From Microvirga sesbaniae (GTDB taxonomy: Bacteria > Pseudomonadota > Alphaproteobacteria > Rhizobiales > Beijerinckiaceae): a stretch of DNA of 64,000 bases. This document shows positions 16,646 through 25,596 of this stretch, in pieces. The translations under genes were made by a program, and so were the position numbers. The number at the start of each line of letters is the position of its first letter. Position 1 is the first letter of the stretch. The DNA lies in the NCBI RefSeq assembly GCF_025460805.1, contig NZ_JAMXFJ010000012.1, positions 62,001 to 126,000 on the forward strand, in the 5' to 3' direction. A model generated the notes under the pieces. It saw only the letters and a list, made by a program, of their open reading frames with translations, was not told the origin of the DNA and did no database searches.

Positions 16646-17302
16646 ATGCTCTCCGACTCAGCGCGGGAGGCTCCCCGCCTCCCCGAAATGCCCATGTCAT
16701 CCAACAGACCGATCACATCCATCTGCGTTTATTGCGGCTCAGGCTTCGGGGACGACCCCGTTTTCGCCGAGAATGCGGCGTTATTGGGCCGCCTCATGGC
16801 CGAACAGGGCATCAGGCTGGTCTATGGCGGCGGCAATGTGGGCCTCATGGGCACGGTCGCCCAATCGGTTCTCGATCACGGCGGATATGTCACAGGGATC
16901 ATCCCGGATTTCCTGAAATCCCGCGAGAAGCTCCTCGACGACGTGCAGGAAACCATCGTCGTGCCCGACATGCATACCCGCAAGCGCCTCATGTTCGAGA
17001 AGGCCGACGCCTTCGTGGCCCTGCCCGGCGGCATCGGGACCCTGGAGGAGCTGGTCGAGCAGATGACCTGGTCGCAGCTCGGCCGGCACACCAAGCCGAT
17101 CCTGATGCTGAGCACCAAGGGCTTCTGGAAGCCGCTCCTCACCCTGATCGCCCACATGCGCGAACAGGGTTTCATCCGCCCCGGGCTCGAGCTCAACTAC
17201 CTGGTGGCCGAGCGAGTCGAAGAGGTCATCCCGATGATCGAGGACGCGGCCCGCCGGATCGGGATCGTGCGCAACGAAGCGGCGATCGAGAGCCGGTTCT
17301 AG
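16646..17302 (+). CDS. LOG-family protein (cytokinin riboside monophosphate phosphoribohydrolase-like)
   Basis: A 218-residue cytoplasmic Rossmann-fold enzyme of the TIGR00730 family. ICVYCGSGFG, VYGGGNVGLMG and the nucleotide-binding LPGGIGTLEE (about residues 126-135) are present, as is RKRLMFEKADAFVAL. Characterised members cleave ribose 5-phosphate from N6-modified AMP or from other nucleoside monophosphates (PpnN). ATG 16646 has AAGGAC 7 nt upstream; ATG 16688 and 16694 are alternatives without such a site. A role in plant-hormone metabolism is possible but the family is widespread, and nucleotide salvage is the safer inference. Confidence 0.9.
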   Translation: MLSDSAREAPRLPEMPMSSNRPITSICVYCGSGFGDDPVFAENAALLGRLMAEQGIRLVYGGGNVGLMGTVAQSVLDHGGYVTGIIPDFLKSREKLLDDVQETIVVPDMHTRKRLMFEKADAFVALPGGIGTLEELVEQMTWSQLGRHTKPILMLSTKGFWKPLLTLIAHMREQGFIRPGLELNYLVAERVEEVIPMIEDAARRIGIVRNEAAIESRF

Positions 17303-17349
17303 GGCATCGTGCGGACGACAGCGGGCCGCACCGCCCGTCCTGCTCCCCT

Positions 17350-17605
17350 CTCACGTCATCACCGGGCTCGTCCCACCCGCCACGTCATCACCGGGCTTGT
17401 CCCGGTGATCCCGCTACGGTGAAGCGCCGCGCTTCAAACAATCGGGATGGCCGGCACAAGGCCGGCCATGACGTGGGAAAGGTCGTGCATCCCGATATTC
17501 CATCCTCCACGTCATCACCGGGCTCGTCCCGGTGATCCCGATACGGTGAAGCGCCGCACCTCACCGGGTCGGGATGGCCGGGACAGGCCCGGCCATGACG
17601 GGGGA
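17350..17605. repeat. Paired-hairpin repeats, two copies
   Basis: Copies at about 17383-17474 and 17507-17600, preceded by a truncated CGTCATCACCGGGCTCGTCC (17353-17372). The 33-bp junction sequence GGAAAGGTCGTGCATCCCGA is shared with the junction at 15075-15100, which shows that whole two-copy blocks were duplicated. Confidence 0.85.
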
Positions 17606-17654
17606 GCGGGCGGGACGGCTTGTGCATCCCGGAGAAATGCGCCAGTCTTCTCTC

Positions 17655-17945
17655 ATGACACTTTATTACGTCTACATTCTCGCGAGCCGCCCCGGTGGCG
17701 CGCTCTATGTGGGCGTCACGAACGATCTGGCCCGGCGCGTCTTCGAGCACAGGAGCGGTCGCGGGAGCGGTCATTCCCGACGCTACCGGATCGACAGGCT
17801 CGTCTACTACGAGAGCTATCCCAGCATCGTCGACGCCATCCAGCGCGAGACCTCGATCAAGCGCTGGCCGCGCGCCTGGAAGACGAACCTCATCCTCGGG
17901 ATGAACCCCACCTGGCGCGATCTCTGTGAGGAGCTGAACGCCTGA
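17655..17945 (+). CDS. GIY-YIG nuclease superfamily protein
   Basis: A 96-residue protein of the UPF0213/YhbQ-type GIY-YIG group. It shows YYVYILAS, LYVGVTNDLARRVFEHRSG and a later IQRETSIKRW, which hold the two Tyr, the Arg and the Glu of the catalytic fold. Homologues are small cytoplasmic proteins of largely unknown function; some cut DNA. ATG 17655 places the motif at the N-terminus as usual; upstream in-frame ATGs at 17574 and 17637 lie partly in repeat sequence. Repeat clusters flank it on both sides. Confidence 0.88.
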   Translation: MTLYYVYILASRPGGALYVGVTNDLARRVFEHRSGRGSGHSRRYRIDRLVYYESYPSIVDAIQRETSIKRWPRAWKTNLILGMNPTWRDLCEELNA

Positions 17946-17954
17946 TGCCGCCTC

Positions 17955-18240
17955 GCCCCGTCATGGCCGGCCTTGTGCCGGCCATCCCAATGCGGTGAAG
18001 CGCGGCGCCTCTCGTATCGAGATCACCGGGACGAGCCCGGTGATGACGTGGAGACCGTGGTCAGGGCCGGTGCGAACACCCTCCACGGGTCATGGCATCC
18101 TCCGCCCTTCCGGCCACCCTCCGCCCCTCCTGCCACCCTCCCCACGTCATGGCCGGCCTTGTGCCGGCCATCCCGATGCGGAAGGGCGCGGCGCTTCACC
18201 GGATCGGGATCACCGGCACAAGGCCGGTGATGACGTGGTG
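17955..18240. repeat. Paired-hairpin repeats, two copies
   Basis: Copies at about 17958-18048 and 18145-18237, joined by linker runs of CCTCCGCCCTTCC type. They lie between the convergent GIY-YIG gene and cimA. Confidence 0.85.
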
Positions 18241-18296
18241 CGTGTGTGGGCCGGCGACCACGAAGGGGGGACCGTCCGGCCCAGGGAGGCGCGGAC

Positions 18297-19892
18297 CTAA
18301 AGCGACGCGCCGCTCTTCAGCAGCTTGAAGACCATGGAATCCGTGAGCGCCTGGAACGAGGCGTCGATGATGTTGGCCGACACGCCGATGGTGGTCCAGC
18401 GCTCGCCGGAGCCGTCCGTGAACTCGATCAGCACCCGGGTGACCGCGTCCGAGCCGCCCTGGTAGATGCGGACCTTGTAGTCCACCAGCTCCAGGTCCTG
18501 GATCAGGTTCTGGTACTTGCCCAGGTCCTTGCGCAGGGCCACGTCCAGCGCGTTCACCGGGCCGTTGCCTTCGGCCGCGGAGATCAGCACGTCGTCGCCG
18601 ACCCGCACCTTCACGATGGCCTCCGAGGCGGTGACGAGCTCGCCGACCGCGTTGAAGCGGCGCTCCACGTTGACCGAGAAGCGCTCCACGTCGAAGAAGG
18701 CCGGCACCTCGCCGAGCATCCGCTTGACCAGCACGTAGAACGACGCGTCCGCGCCCTCGAACGCGAAGCCCTGCGCCTCCTTGCGCTTCACCTCGTCGAG
18801 GACGCGCGCGATGCGCGGATCGCCCTTCTCGAGTTCGAAGCCGCAGCGCTTCAATTCGGCCAGGATGTTGGACTGGCCGCCCTGGTCCGAGACCAGGAGC
18901 CGGCGCGCGTTGCCGACGGCCTCCGGCTCCACGTGCTCGTAGGTGCGGGGATCCTTCAGCACCGCCGAGGCATGGATGCCGGCCTTGGTGGCGAAGGCGC
19001 TCGCGCCCACGAAGGGCGCGTGGCGGTTCGGCTGCCGGTTGAGGATCTCGTCCACCTGCCGGGACACATGGGTGAGCTGGCCCAGGGCGTCGTCCGTCAC
19101 GCCGAGATCGAAGCGGGCCGCGTAGCCGTCCTTGAGCTTGAGGGCGCCGATCAGCGTGACGAGATTGGCGTTGCCGCAGCGCTCGCCGAGGCCGTTGAGC
19201 GTGCCCTGGATCTGGCGCGCGCCTGCCTCCACGGCGGCGAGCGAATTGGCCACCGCGCAGCCGCAATCGTCATGGGCATGGATGCCCACATGGCGGCCCG
19301 GCACGACCTGCGCGACCGCCGCGACGATCGCCGCCACCTCGTGCGGCAGCGTTCCGCCGTTGGTGTCGCAGAGCACGACCCAGCGCGCCCCGGCCTCGTA
19401 GGCCGTCCTCGCGCAGGCGAGCGCATAATCGGGGTTGGCCTTATAGCCGTCGAAGAAATGCTCGCAATCGACCAGCACCTCGCGGCCCCGCGCCCGGGCC
19501 GCCTCGACGCTCTCGTGGATGCCCGCCAGGTTCTCCTCCGGGGTCGTCTCGAGCGCCACGCGCACATGGTAGTCCCAGGACTTGGCCACGAAGCAGATCG
19601 CATCCGCGTCCGCCTCGAGCAGCGCCGCGACGCCGGGATCGTTCGACGCGGAGCGCCCGGCGCGCTTGGTCATGCCGAAGGCGGTGAACCGGGCGCTTGT
19701 CGTGCGCTTCTCGGCGAAGAACGCGGTGTCGAGCGGGTTCGCGCCCGGATAGCCGCCTTCCACGTAGTCGATGCCGAGCCGGTCGAGGAGCGCGGCGATC
19801 GCCTTCTTGTCCTCGAGGGAGAAATCCACGCCCGTGGTCTGCGCGCCGTCGCGCAGGGTGGTGTCGAAGAGGGTGATGCGCTCGCGGCTCAT
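18297..19892 (-). CDS. cimA: (R)-citramalate synthase
   Basis: A 531-residue enzyme of the DRE-TIM metallolyase family. FDTTLRDGAQ opens the barrel, HAHDDCGCAVANS carries metal-binding His residues, and a C-terminal LeuA-type allosteric domain (from about residue 390) includes LVDYKVRIYQGGSDAVTRV. Length and motifs fit the TIGR00977 group, which condenses pyruvate with acetyl-CoA to citramalate on a threonine-independent route to isoleucine. The more distant alternative is 2-isopropylmalate synthase. ATG 19892 overlaps the stop codon of the acetyltransferase gene (ATGA), so translation is probably coupled. Confidence 0.9.
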   Translation of the reverse strand: MSRERITLFDTTLRDGAQTTGVDFSLEDKKAIAALLDRLGIDYVEGGYPGANPLDTAFFAEKRTTSARFTAFGMTKRAGRSASNDPGVAALLEADADAICFVAKSWDYHVRVALETTPEENLAGIHESVEAARARGREVLVDCEHFFDGYKANPDYALACARTAYEAGARWVVLCDTNGGTLPHEVAAIVAAVAQVVPGRHVGIHAHDDCGCAVANSLAAVEAGARQIQGTLNGLGERCGNANLVTLIGALKLKDGYAARFDLGVTDDALGQLTHVSRQVDEILNRQPNRHAPFVGASAFATKAGIHASAVLKDPRTYEHVEPEAVGNARRLLVSDQGGQSNILAELKRCGFELEKGDPRIARVLDEVKRKEAQGFAFEGADASFYVLVKRMLGEVPAFFDVERFSVNVERRFNAVGELVTASEAIVKVRVGDDVLISAAEGNGPVNALDVALRKDLGKYQNLIQDLELVDYKVRIYQGGSDAVTRVLIEFTDGSGERWTTIGVSANIIDASFQALTDSMVFKLLKSGASL

Positions 19893-20398
19893 GACGACAA
19901 GGTCCTGTCTTCCCGGGGCGTCAGACGCTTTTCCATGGTGGTGGTGCCGAGCCATTCGTCGCCGAGCGGCATGGTGTTGCGCCGCTGCGGCTGGAAGCCG
20001 TGCTTCTGGAAGAAGGGCAGCGCATTGTCGCTCACCTCCGCCACGAGACGCGCGGCGCCGCGCGCGCCGGCGAGCTTCTCGACCGCGTCGTAGAGCAGGG
20101 TGCCGATCCCCTGGCCGGACGCGGCCGGGTGCACGTAGAACAGATCGATCAGCTCGTTGTCCTTGAGCGCGATGAACCCCACCGGAGAGCCCTCGACGGT
20201 GGCGATCAGGGTCAGGCCCTTCGTGAGCCTCGCGACGAAGGCATCGTCCTCGGCGCGGGCGATCCAGGCCTCCTGCTGGCTCTCGCTGTAATCCTCGCCG
20301 GTCAGCTCGGCGATGCTCTCCTCGTAGATGTCGACGAGGAGCGGCAGATCCGCCGGCAGGAAGGGGCGCAGCCCCGGCTTCGGCATGGCCTGTCCCAT
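19889..20398 (-). CDS. GNAT-family N-acetyltransferase
   Basis: A 169-residue cytoplasmic acyltransferase. The acetyl-CoA pyrophosphate loop is seen in FYVHPAASGQGIGTLLYDAV (about residues 88-107), and NALPFFQKHGF gives the usual C-terminal motif B strand. The substrate is unknown. ATG 20398 or 20386 could start it. Its stop codon overlaps the cimA start, so the two are expressed together, though no functional link is evident. Confidence 0.88.
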   Translation of the reverse strand: MGQAMPKPGLRPFLPADLPLLVDIYEESIAELTGEDYSESQQEAWIARAEDDAFVARLTKGLTLIATVEGSPVGFIALKDNELIDLFYVHPAASGQGIGTLLYDAVEKLAGARGAARLVAEVSDNALPFFQKHGFQPQRRNTMPLGDEWLGTTTMEKRLTPREDRTLSS

Positions 20399-20442
20399 CA
20401 GCGTCCCTCTCCCTTCGCCGCGCGCATGTTGTCACGGCCGTC

Positions 20443-20580
20443 ATCACCCATGTCATCACCCATGCGATCACCCATGTCATCACCCATGTCATGGCCGGGC
20501 CTGTCCCGGCCATCCCGATCGGAGGAACGCCACGCCCTTCGGATCGGGATCACCGGCACGAGGCCGGTGATGACGGTGGA
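20443..20580. repeat. 12-bp tandem repeat merging into a paired-hairpin element
   Basis: ATCACCCATGTC occurs four times (20443-20490, third base-pair variant in copy two), then a paired-hairpin copy follows at about 20488-20577. The unit resembles the ATCACC end of hairpin A, so slippage on that element may have produced it. Confidence 0.7.
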
Positions 20581-20594
20581 GGCGCCCGAGACGT

Positions 20595-22064
20595 TCACCG
20601 CGCCACCTCCCAGGTGGTCGTGCCGTCCCGGTTGTCCTTCACGACCACGTTCAGGGCCGCGAGCTCGTCGCGGATGCGGTCGGACTCGGCCCAGTTCCTG
20701 GCCGCGCGGGCTTCCTTGCGGGCGGCGATCAGCGCCTCGACCTGGCTGGGCTCGACCCCGAGGGATGCCTGCCGGCGCGCCGTCCAGGCCTCGGACCCGT
20801 CGCGCAGGAAGCCGAGCGCCCGCAGGTTCGCGCCGAGCTCCGCATGCGCCCCCTGCCCGTCCAGGGCGTGAAGCTCCGCCAGCATCCTGGGCGTGTTGAG
20901 GTCGTCGGACAGCGCCTCGACCACGTGGTCCGACAGGAAGGCCGCCTCCCCCCGGCCCGCCAGCGCGTACCAGCGGTCGAGGGTCTTGTCGCTTTCCTCC
21001 AGGCCCGTCACGGTCCAGTCGATGGGCTGGCGGTAATGGGTGCGCAGCATGTTGAAGCGCAGCACCTCGCCGGGCCAGTCCCGCAGCAGCTCGTTGATGG
21101 TGAGGAAGTTGCCGAGCGACTTCGACATCTTCTCCCCCTCGACCTGCAGGAAGCCGTTGTGCATCCACACATTGGCCATGCGCGGCGTGTCGAAGGCGCA
21201 GCAGGACTGGGCGATCTCGTTCTCGTGGTGCGGGAAGACCAGGTCGATGCCGCCGCCGTGGATGTCGAAGATCTCGCGGGCGGTCGGGTCGGCGCACGCG
21301 AGGCGCGTCTCGAAGGCCTGGACGAGATGCTTCCAGGACATGGCCGAGCACTCGATGTGCCAGCCGGGACGGCCCGGCGTCGCGATGCCGGCCGGCGACG
21401 GCCAGGCCGGATCCCTCGGGCCCGACGGCTTCCAGAGCACGAAATCCATCGGGTCGCGCTTGTAGGGCGCCACGTCGACCCGGGCCCCGGAGAGCAGCTC
21501 GTCGAGGGAGCGCTTCGAGAAGGCCCCGTAGCGCGGGACGTTCGGCAGGGACCCCATGGCGGCCACGGAGAAGAGCACGTGCTCCTCGGCCACGTAGGCG
21601 GCCCCGCGGGCGATCAGCCGCTCGATGATCATGCGCATCTCGGCGATGTGCTCGGTCGCCCGCGGCTCGACGAAGCGCGGCGCCGCGCCGGCCTCGTTCA
21701 CATCCTCCGGCATGAGCACGCCGAGCGCCCGGATATCGGCGTGGAACTGCGCCTCGGTCCTGGCCGTGACGGCCCGGATCGCCTCGTTGTGGGGCAGGTC
21801 CGGGTAATCCCGGGCCGCCCGGGCGTTAATCTTGTCGTCCACATCGGTGATATTCCGCACATACGTCACGGCTTCCCTGCCGTAAACATGTCTCAGCAGA
21901 CGGAAGAGAAGGTCGAAGACGATGATCGGGCGGGCGTTGCCGATGTGGGCGTAGTCGTAGACGGTGGGTCCGCAGACGTAGAGGCGCACGTTCCGGGGAT
22001 CGATCGGGACGAACGCGTCCTTCGACCGGGTCAGCGTGTTGTAGAGCCTCAAGCGTGCCGCCAT
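20595..22064 (-). CDS. cysS: Cysteinyl-tRNA synthetase
   Basis: A 489-residue class I aminoacyl-tRNA synthetase that charges tRNA-Cys. The HIGH motif is HIGN (residues 40-43), and KMSKS is exact in [12 protein letters not shown]. The zinc ligands are seen at Cys31 (LYVCGPT), in WHIECSAM and in [11 protein letters not shown]. The C-terminal DALR-like helical region is present. ATG 22064 gives [10 protein letters not shown], the normal N-terminus. Upstream lies a 290-bp gap to the divergent secreted-protein gene. Confidence 0.97.
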   Translation of the reverse strand: MAARLRLYNTLTRSKDAFVPIDPRNVRLYVCGPTVYDYAHIGNARPIIVFDLLFRLLRHVYGREAVTYVRNITDVDDKINARAARDYPDLPHNEAIRAVTARTEAQFHADIRALGVLMPEDVNEAGAAPRFVEPRATEHIAEMRMIIERLIARGAAYVAEEHVLFSVAAMGSLPNVPRYGAFSKRSLDELLSGARVDVAPYKRDPMDFVLWKPSGPRDPAWPSPAGIATPGRPGWHIECSAMSWKHLVQAFETRLACADPTAREIFDIHGGGIDLVFPHHENEIAQSCCAFDTPRMANVWMHNGFLQVEGEKMSKSLGNFLTINELLRDWPGEVLRFNMLRTHYRQPIDWTVTGLEESDKTLDRWYALAGRGEAAFLSDHVVEALSDDLNTPRMLAELHALDGQGAHAELGANLRALGFLRDGSEAWTARRQASLGVEPSQVEALIAARKEARAARNWAESDRIRDELAALNVVVKDNRDGTTTWEVAR

Positions 22065-22357
22065 GAAACCAAATCCCTGTCAGGCCGCAGGCCGGAGGGT
22101 GGTTTCGATCTTGGAATGAGAACGAGACGGCTCCAGCCAGCGAAATGCGCTAGCCGCAAATAATCCCGGAAATGAGGACCGTTGCCGTGTTCATGAAGCC
22201 ATCAATGCCGATTCAGCCCGGGGACGTCAAGGTTTCCCATTTGGTAAGCATGTTTTATTTGCACGGCCGCATGAAACGCGTTCCGGCCAAGCGCGTTAGA
22301 GCTTTGTTCACGCACACTCGTGACATAATGGCACGAGTTCAACCAATGAGGTCTTCG

Positions 22358-22681
22358 ATGCGCCGCGCATTCACCATGCTCGGAATGGGTACTGTCGTGT
22401 TTCTTGCAGCCGCGTCCCTGACGCTGCTCCCCAACGGCTCCCAGGCCTCTTCGACCGAAGCCACCTTCATGGTTCCCGCCGCCGACGGCTACGGCGTCGC
22501 GGAATGCCTGATCACAAACCAGGCTTGTGGCCAAGTTGTGGCCGATTCCTGGTGCGAGGCCCATGGCTACCTGAAGGCGGTGTCCTACCGGCAGATCACC
22601 CCGGACGAGGTGACGGGCAACATCCAGAAAGCCTCCCTGGGCCCCAAGGAGCCGCCGGTCTCCGTGACCTGCACGAACTGA
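22358..22681 (+). CDS. Small secreted hypothetical protein
   Basis: A 107-residue exported protein without a recognised domain. ATG 22358 has TGAGG 6 nt upstream and starts a clean signal peptide (MRRAFTMLGMGTVVFLAAA, cleavage near SQASS). The mature part has four Cys residues (AECLITNQACG, DSWCEAHG, VTCTN) that could form two disulfides. Similar short Cys-containing proteins occur next to unrelated genes in Hyphomicrobiales. Longer starts at 22328 or 22172 would bury the signal. Confidence 0.78.
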   Translation: MRRAFTMLGMGTVVFLAAASLTLLPNGSQASSTEATFMVPAADGYGVAECLITNQACGQVVADSWCEAHGYLKAVSYRQITPDEVTGNIQKASLGPKEPPVSVTCTN

Positions 22682-22739
22682 CGGCCGGCGCCAGCCGGGT
22701 GCCGTCACGGGCCCTTGCCCCCCCTCACCCGCTCACACC

Positions 22740-22872
22740 CCCCTCCACGTCATCACCGGCCCATACCACCCCTCCACGTCATCACCGGGCTCGTCCCGGT
22801 GATCTCGATACGGTGGAGCGCGGCGCCCCAAACAATCGGGATGGCCGGCACAAGGCCGGCCATGACGTGGGG
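22740..22872. repeat. Paired-hairpin repeat, one full copy and a truncated one
   Basis: A truncated CCACGTCATCACCGGCCCAT piece (about 22756-22766) precedes a full copy at about 22774-22868. It separates convergent genes. Confidence 0.85.
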
Positions 22873-22897
22873 AGGGCCGCCCGGACGATGCGCCGCT

Positions 22898-23791
22898 TCA
22901 GGACGGGCCCGTCGGCGCCAGCCTGGCCCGGGCGGCGGTCAGGACGGCGCGGGTCAGATCCGCCAGAAGAGGGCCGACGATCCGGCTCTGCTGCCAGTAG
23001 AGCGGAACGTCGAGCGGCCGGGACGGCTCCAGGGCCGCCAGCCGGCCGGCCCGCAGATGGCCCTCGACCAGGGGCTCCGGGTTCATGCCCCAGCCCAGCC
23101 CGGCCAAGGCCCCGTCCACGAAAGCCTGCGACGACGGCAGCCCATGGAGGGGCGGCTGCACCGGCTCGCCGAGCGCCCGCTCCAGCCAGAGCGCCTGCAG
23201 CCGGTCCTTCTGGTTGAAGACGAGGCACGGCGCCCGGGCCGCGGCCTCCGCCGTCACCCCGGCGGGAAACCACCGGGCCACGAACCCGGGACTGGCCGTG
23301 GCCACGTAGCGCAGGGCCCCGAGGGGATGGCAGTCGCAGCCCTGGATCGGCCGGCCGTGGGAGGTCACGGCCGCCACGACCTCGCCGCGCCGCAGCCAGT
23401 CGGCGCTGTGATCCTGATCGTCCAGAACCAGATCGAACAGGACGCCCTCCGTTTCGGCCATGGCCGGGATGAACCAGGTGGCGAGGCTGTCCGCGTTCAC
23501 CGCGATGCGCAGGGTGACGGGACGGTCCTCCGGGTGCAGGCCGGGAAGGTTTCGGCGGAGCGAGCTTTCGAGCAGGGCGACCTGCTCCACATGCCGGCAC
23601 AGGCGCTGCCCGACCTCGGTGGCCAGGCAGGGCTGCCCGCGCACCACCAGGACCGCCCCGATCCGCTCCTCCAGGAGCTTGACCCGCTGGGAGACCGCCG
23701 ACGGCGTGACGTTGAGCTGCTGCGCCGCCCGCTCGAAGCTGCCGCTGCGCACGACCGCCGCGAGGGCGGAGAGAAGGGCATAATCCAGCAT
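22898..23791 (-). CDS. LysR-family regulator, ArgP/LysG type
   Basis: A 297-residue transcription factor. The N-terminal winged helix (SFERAAQQLNVTPSAVSQRVKLLEE, cited as three adjoining parts SFERAAQQLN, VTPSAVSQRV, KLLEE) is typical of ArgP/LysG, and the remainder is a LysR effector-binding domain. Family members sense lysine or arginine and activate a LysE/ArgO exporter. The divergent neighbour is such an exporter, with starts 94 bp apart, which strongly supports the assignment. The protein probably also represses or balances its own promoter in that gap. Confidence 0.92.
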   Translation of the reverse strand: MLDYALLSALAAVVRSGSFERAAQQLNVTPSAVSQRVKLLEERIGAVLVVRGQPCLATEVGQRLCRHVEQVALLESSLRRNLPGLHPEDRPVTLRIAVNADSLATWFIPAMAETEGVLFDLVLDDQDHSADWLRRGEVVAAVTSHGRPIQGCDCHPLGALRYVATASPGFVARWFPAGVTAEAAARAPCLVFNQKDRLQALWLERALGEPVQPPLHGLPSSQAFVDGALAGLGWGMNPEPLVEGHLRAGRLAALEPSRPLDVPLYWQQSRIVGPLLADLTRAVLTAARARLAPTGPS

Positions 23792-23885
23792 GGGATTAGA
23801 GTTTCTGAATCAGCGTGAGAGGGTTTAATTTCTCTAATTCGCCCGGCCGGCCTAGGAAAGGCCGAATCCCAGTCGGACCCTCCTC
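23792..23885. promoter_or_regulatory. Divergent lysR-lysE control region
   Basis: GGATTAGAGTTTCTGAATC (23792-23811) and TAATTTCTCTAATTC (23826-23840) form a partial dyad, TTAGAG with CTCTAA, about 35 bp apart and AT-rich against a GC-rich background. This fits a LysR-type activation site over two divergent promoters. The exact boundaries are inferred. Confidence 0.5.
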
Positions 23886-24497
23886 ATGACCGCTCCCCTG
23901 CTCGCCGGCTTCCTGCTCGGCCTCAGCCTGATCCTGCCCATCGGGGCTCAGAACGCGTTCGTGCTGCGCGTGGGCCTTCGCGGCGAGCATGTCCTGGCCG
24001 TGTGCCTCGCCTGCGCGGTCTCGGACGCGGCGCTGATCCTGGCCGGGGTCTCGGGCTTCGCGCAGCTCAGCGCGCAATGGCCCTGGGTCGGGACGGTTCT
24101 GCTCTATGGCGGCGTCGCGTTTCTCGTGGCCTACGGCGCCCGCAGCGTCCGGGCGGCTTTCGGATCGGCCGCCTTGCGGCCGTCGCAAACCGCCCCGGAG
24201 AGCCTTCGCCGGGTGGTGCTCACCTGCCTGGCCCTCACCTGGCTCAACCCGCACGTCTATCTCGACACTTTGGTGCTGATCGGCTCGATCTCGACCCAGT
24301 TCGACCCGGGCAAGGGCTGGTTCGCCGCGGGCGCCATGACGGCCTCCTTCGCGTTCTTCTTCGCGCTGGGCTTCGGCGCGCGCCTGCTGAAGCCGCTCTT
24401 CGCCCGGCCGGTCACCTGGCGCATCCTGGACATCGCCATCGGCATCGTCATGTGGGCGACGGCCGCCCGGCTCCTCCTCGGCACAGGGGCGTCATGA
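23886..24497 (+). CDS. LysE/ArgO-family amino-acid exporter
   Basis: A 203-residue inner-membrane protein with about six hydrophobic segments. The N-terminal GLSLILPIGAQNAFVLRVGL motif is that of basic amino-acid exporters (LysE, ArgO), and LTWLNPHVYLDTLVLIG lies in the central part. It would export lysine and/or arginine (and toxic analogues) by proton exchange. The divergent ArgP/LysG-type gene is its likely activator. ATG 23886 is preceded by CCCTCCTC and lacks a good Shine-Dalgarno site. Confidence 0.93.
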   Translation: MTAPLLAGFLLGLSLILPIGAQNAFVLRVGLRGEHVLAVCLACAVSDAALILAGVSGFAQLSAQWPWVGTVLLYGGVAFLVAYGARSVRAAFGSAALRPSQTAPESLRRVVLTCLALTWLNPHVYLDTLVLIGSISTQFDPGKGWFAAGAMTASFAFFFALGFGARLLKPLFARPVTWRILDIAIGIVMWATAARLLLGTGAS

Positions 24498-24521
24498 GGA
24501 CAGGGCCGTGCCACCCTCCCC

Positions 24522-24640
24522 GTCATCACCGGCCCACACACACCACGTCATCACCGGGCTTGTCCCGGTGATCCCGATACGGTGGAGCGCGGCGCCCCAA
24601 ACGATCGGGATGGCCGGGACAGGCCCGGCCATGACGTGTG
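24522..24640. repeat. Paired-hairpin repeat, one copy
   Basis: A copy at about 24544-24637 lies between convergent lysE and creA. Its second hairpin carries the GGACAGGCC loop variant. Confidence 0.85.
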
Positions 24641-24682
24641 GAGGGTTGGGGTGAGGCCGCCGGATGGCCGGGACAAGCCCTC

Positions 24683-25210
24683 CTATTTCACCCATTCGCC
24701 GCATCGGGGCGGCATCGCGGTGCCCCAGGGCATCAGGGGGACGGTCGAGGTGGAGTTCTTGGGCGAGCCCTCGATGGGCCGGTCGGAATAGACCATGTAG
24801 ACCAGGGTGTTGCGCTTGGCGTCGCAGCCGCGGACGATCTGCATCTTCTTGAAGATCAGGGACCGGCGCTCGCTGAACACCACGTCGCCCTGGCCGACCT
24901 TCTGCTTGAACGTCACCGGCCCCACCTGCCGGCAGGAGAGCGAGATGTCGGAGACCTCCTCGGCCACCCCGAACGTGCCCGACAGGCCGCCGCGCTCCGG
25001 GGTCGTGTAGTGGCAGGCCACCCCCTCGACCACCGGGTCGTCGATCCCGTAGACGGCCAGCTTGTCGTCCGGCGTCAGCGCGCGCCAGACCGTGGACTTC
25101 TTGAAGATCAGGTCGGGCTCCTGGGCGGCGGCGCCGGTCACGGCGGCCGGGGCGAAGGCCAGGGCCAGGGTGGCGGCCAGGACAGTTCGAGCAAGCATCG
25201 GTTCATTCAC
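24683..25210 (-). CDS. creA: CreA-family periplasmic protein
   Basis: A 175-residue secreted protein of the CreA family (function unknown even in E. coli). A signal peptide ends near AAAQEPD (about residue 30). Family hallmarks include FKKSTVWRALTPDDKLAVYGIDDP (quoted as FKKSTVWRALTPDDK, LAVYGIDDP), VACHYT, GDVVFSERRSLIFKKMQIVR (two parts) and VYMVYSD. GGAAGGTG lies directly before ATG 25210; ATG 25198 is the alternative. Repeat DNA lies downstream. Confidence 0.9.
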   Translation of the reverse strand: MNEPMLARTVLAATLALAFAPAAVTGAAAQEPDLIFKKSTVWRALTPDDKLAVYGIDDPVVEGVACHYTTPERGGLSGTFGVAEEVSDISLSCRQVGPVTFKQKVGQGDVVFSERRSLIFKKMQIVRGCDAKRNTLVYMVYSDRPIEGSPKNSTSTVPLMPWGTAMPPRCGEWVK

Positions 25211-25339
25211 CTTCCACGGTCACGCTCCCATGTGGGGATGGTTCCGGGCTTTGACGAGAGCCCCCGGAGCATCGGACGTGAAACAGGGACCCAGGCCCGG
25301 GTCCGATGCTCCGCTCCCGGCCGATCCACCCCCCGCCAC

Positions 25340-25482
25340 GTCATCACCTCACCCTCCACGTCATCACCGGGCTTGTCCCGGCCATGACGTGGGGAGGGTG
25401 GCAGGGAGGGCGGAGTGTGCCATGACGTGGGGAGGGGGATCGTGCGAAAAACCGGGACCACTTTTTCGCACGATGCGCTGGA
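25340..25482. repeat. Degenerate paired-hairpin piece plus dispersed repeat
   Basis: A collapsed element (25346-25393: hairpin A half joined to a hairpin B end) is followed by GTGCGAAAAACCGGGACCAC and TTTTTCGCACGATGCGCTGG at 25440-25480, a palindromic member of the second repeat family. The rest of the 25211-25596 gap shows no gene. Confidence 0.75.
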
Positions 25483-25596
25483 CAGCTTCCCCCGAAGCAG
25501 GCAAGGCGTTAATCACAATAGGGTCAAATTCCAGCGGCACATGAGAAGCCTCCCCAGGCCTCGACGCCGCAACGGACCGGTTCTGCGAACATCTCA

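Noticed and set aside
12057..16646. A 1,529-codon open frame on the plus strand, antisense to psd, the ABC exporter and the LysM gene
   Set aside because: The product is an Arg/Asp/Gly/His-rich string without domains and mirrors the codon bias of the genuine minus-strand genes; it is a high-GC shadow.
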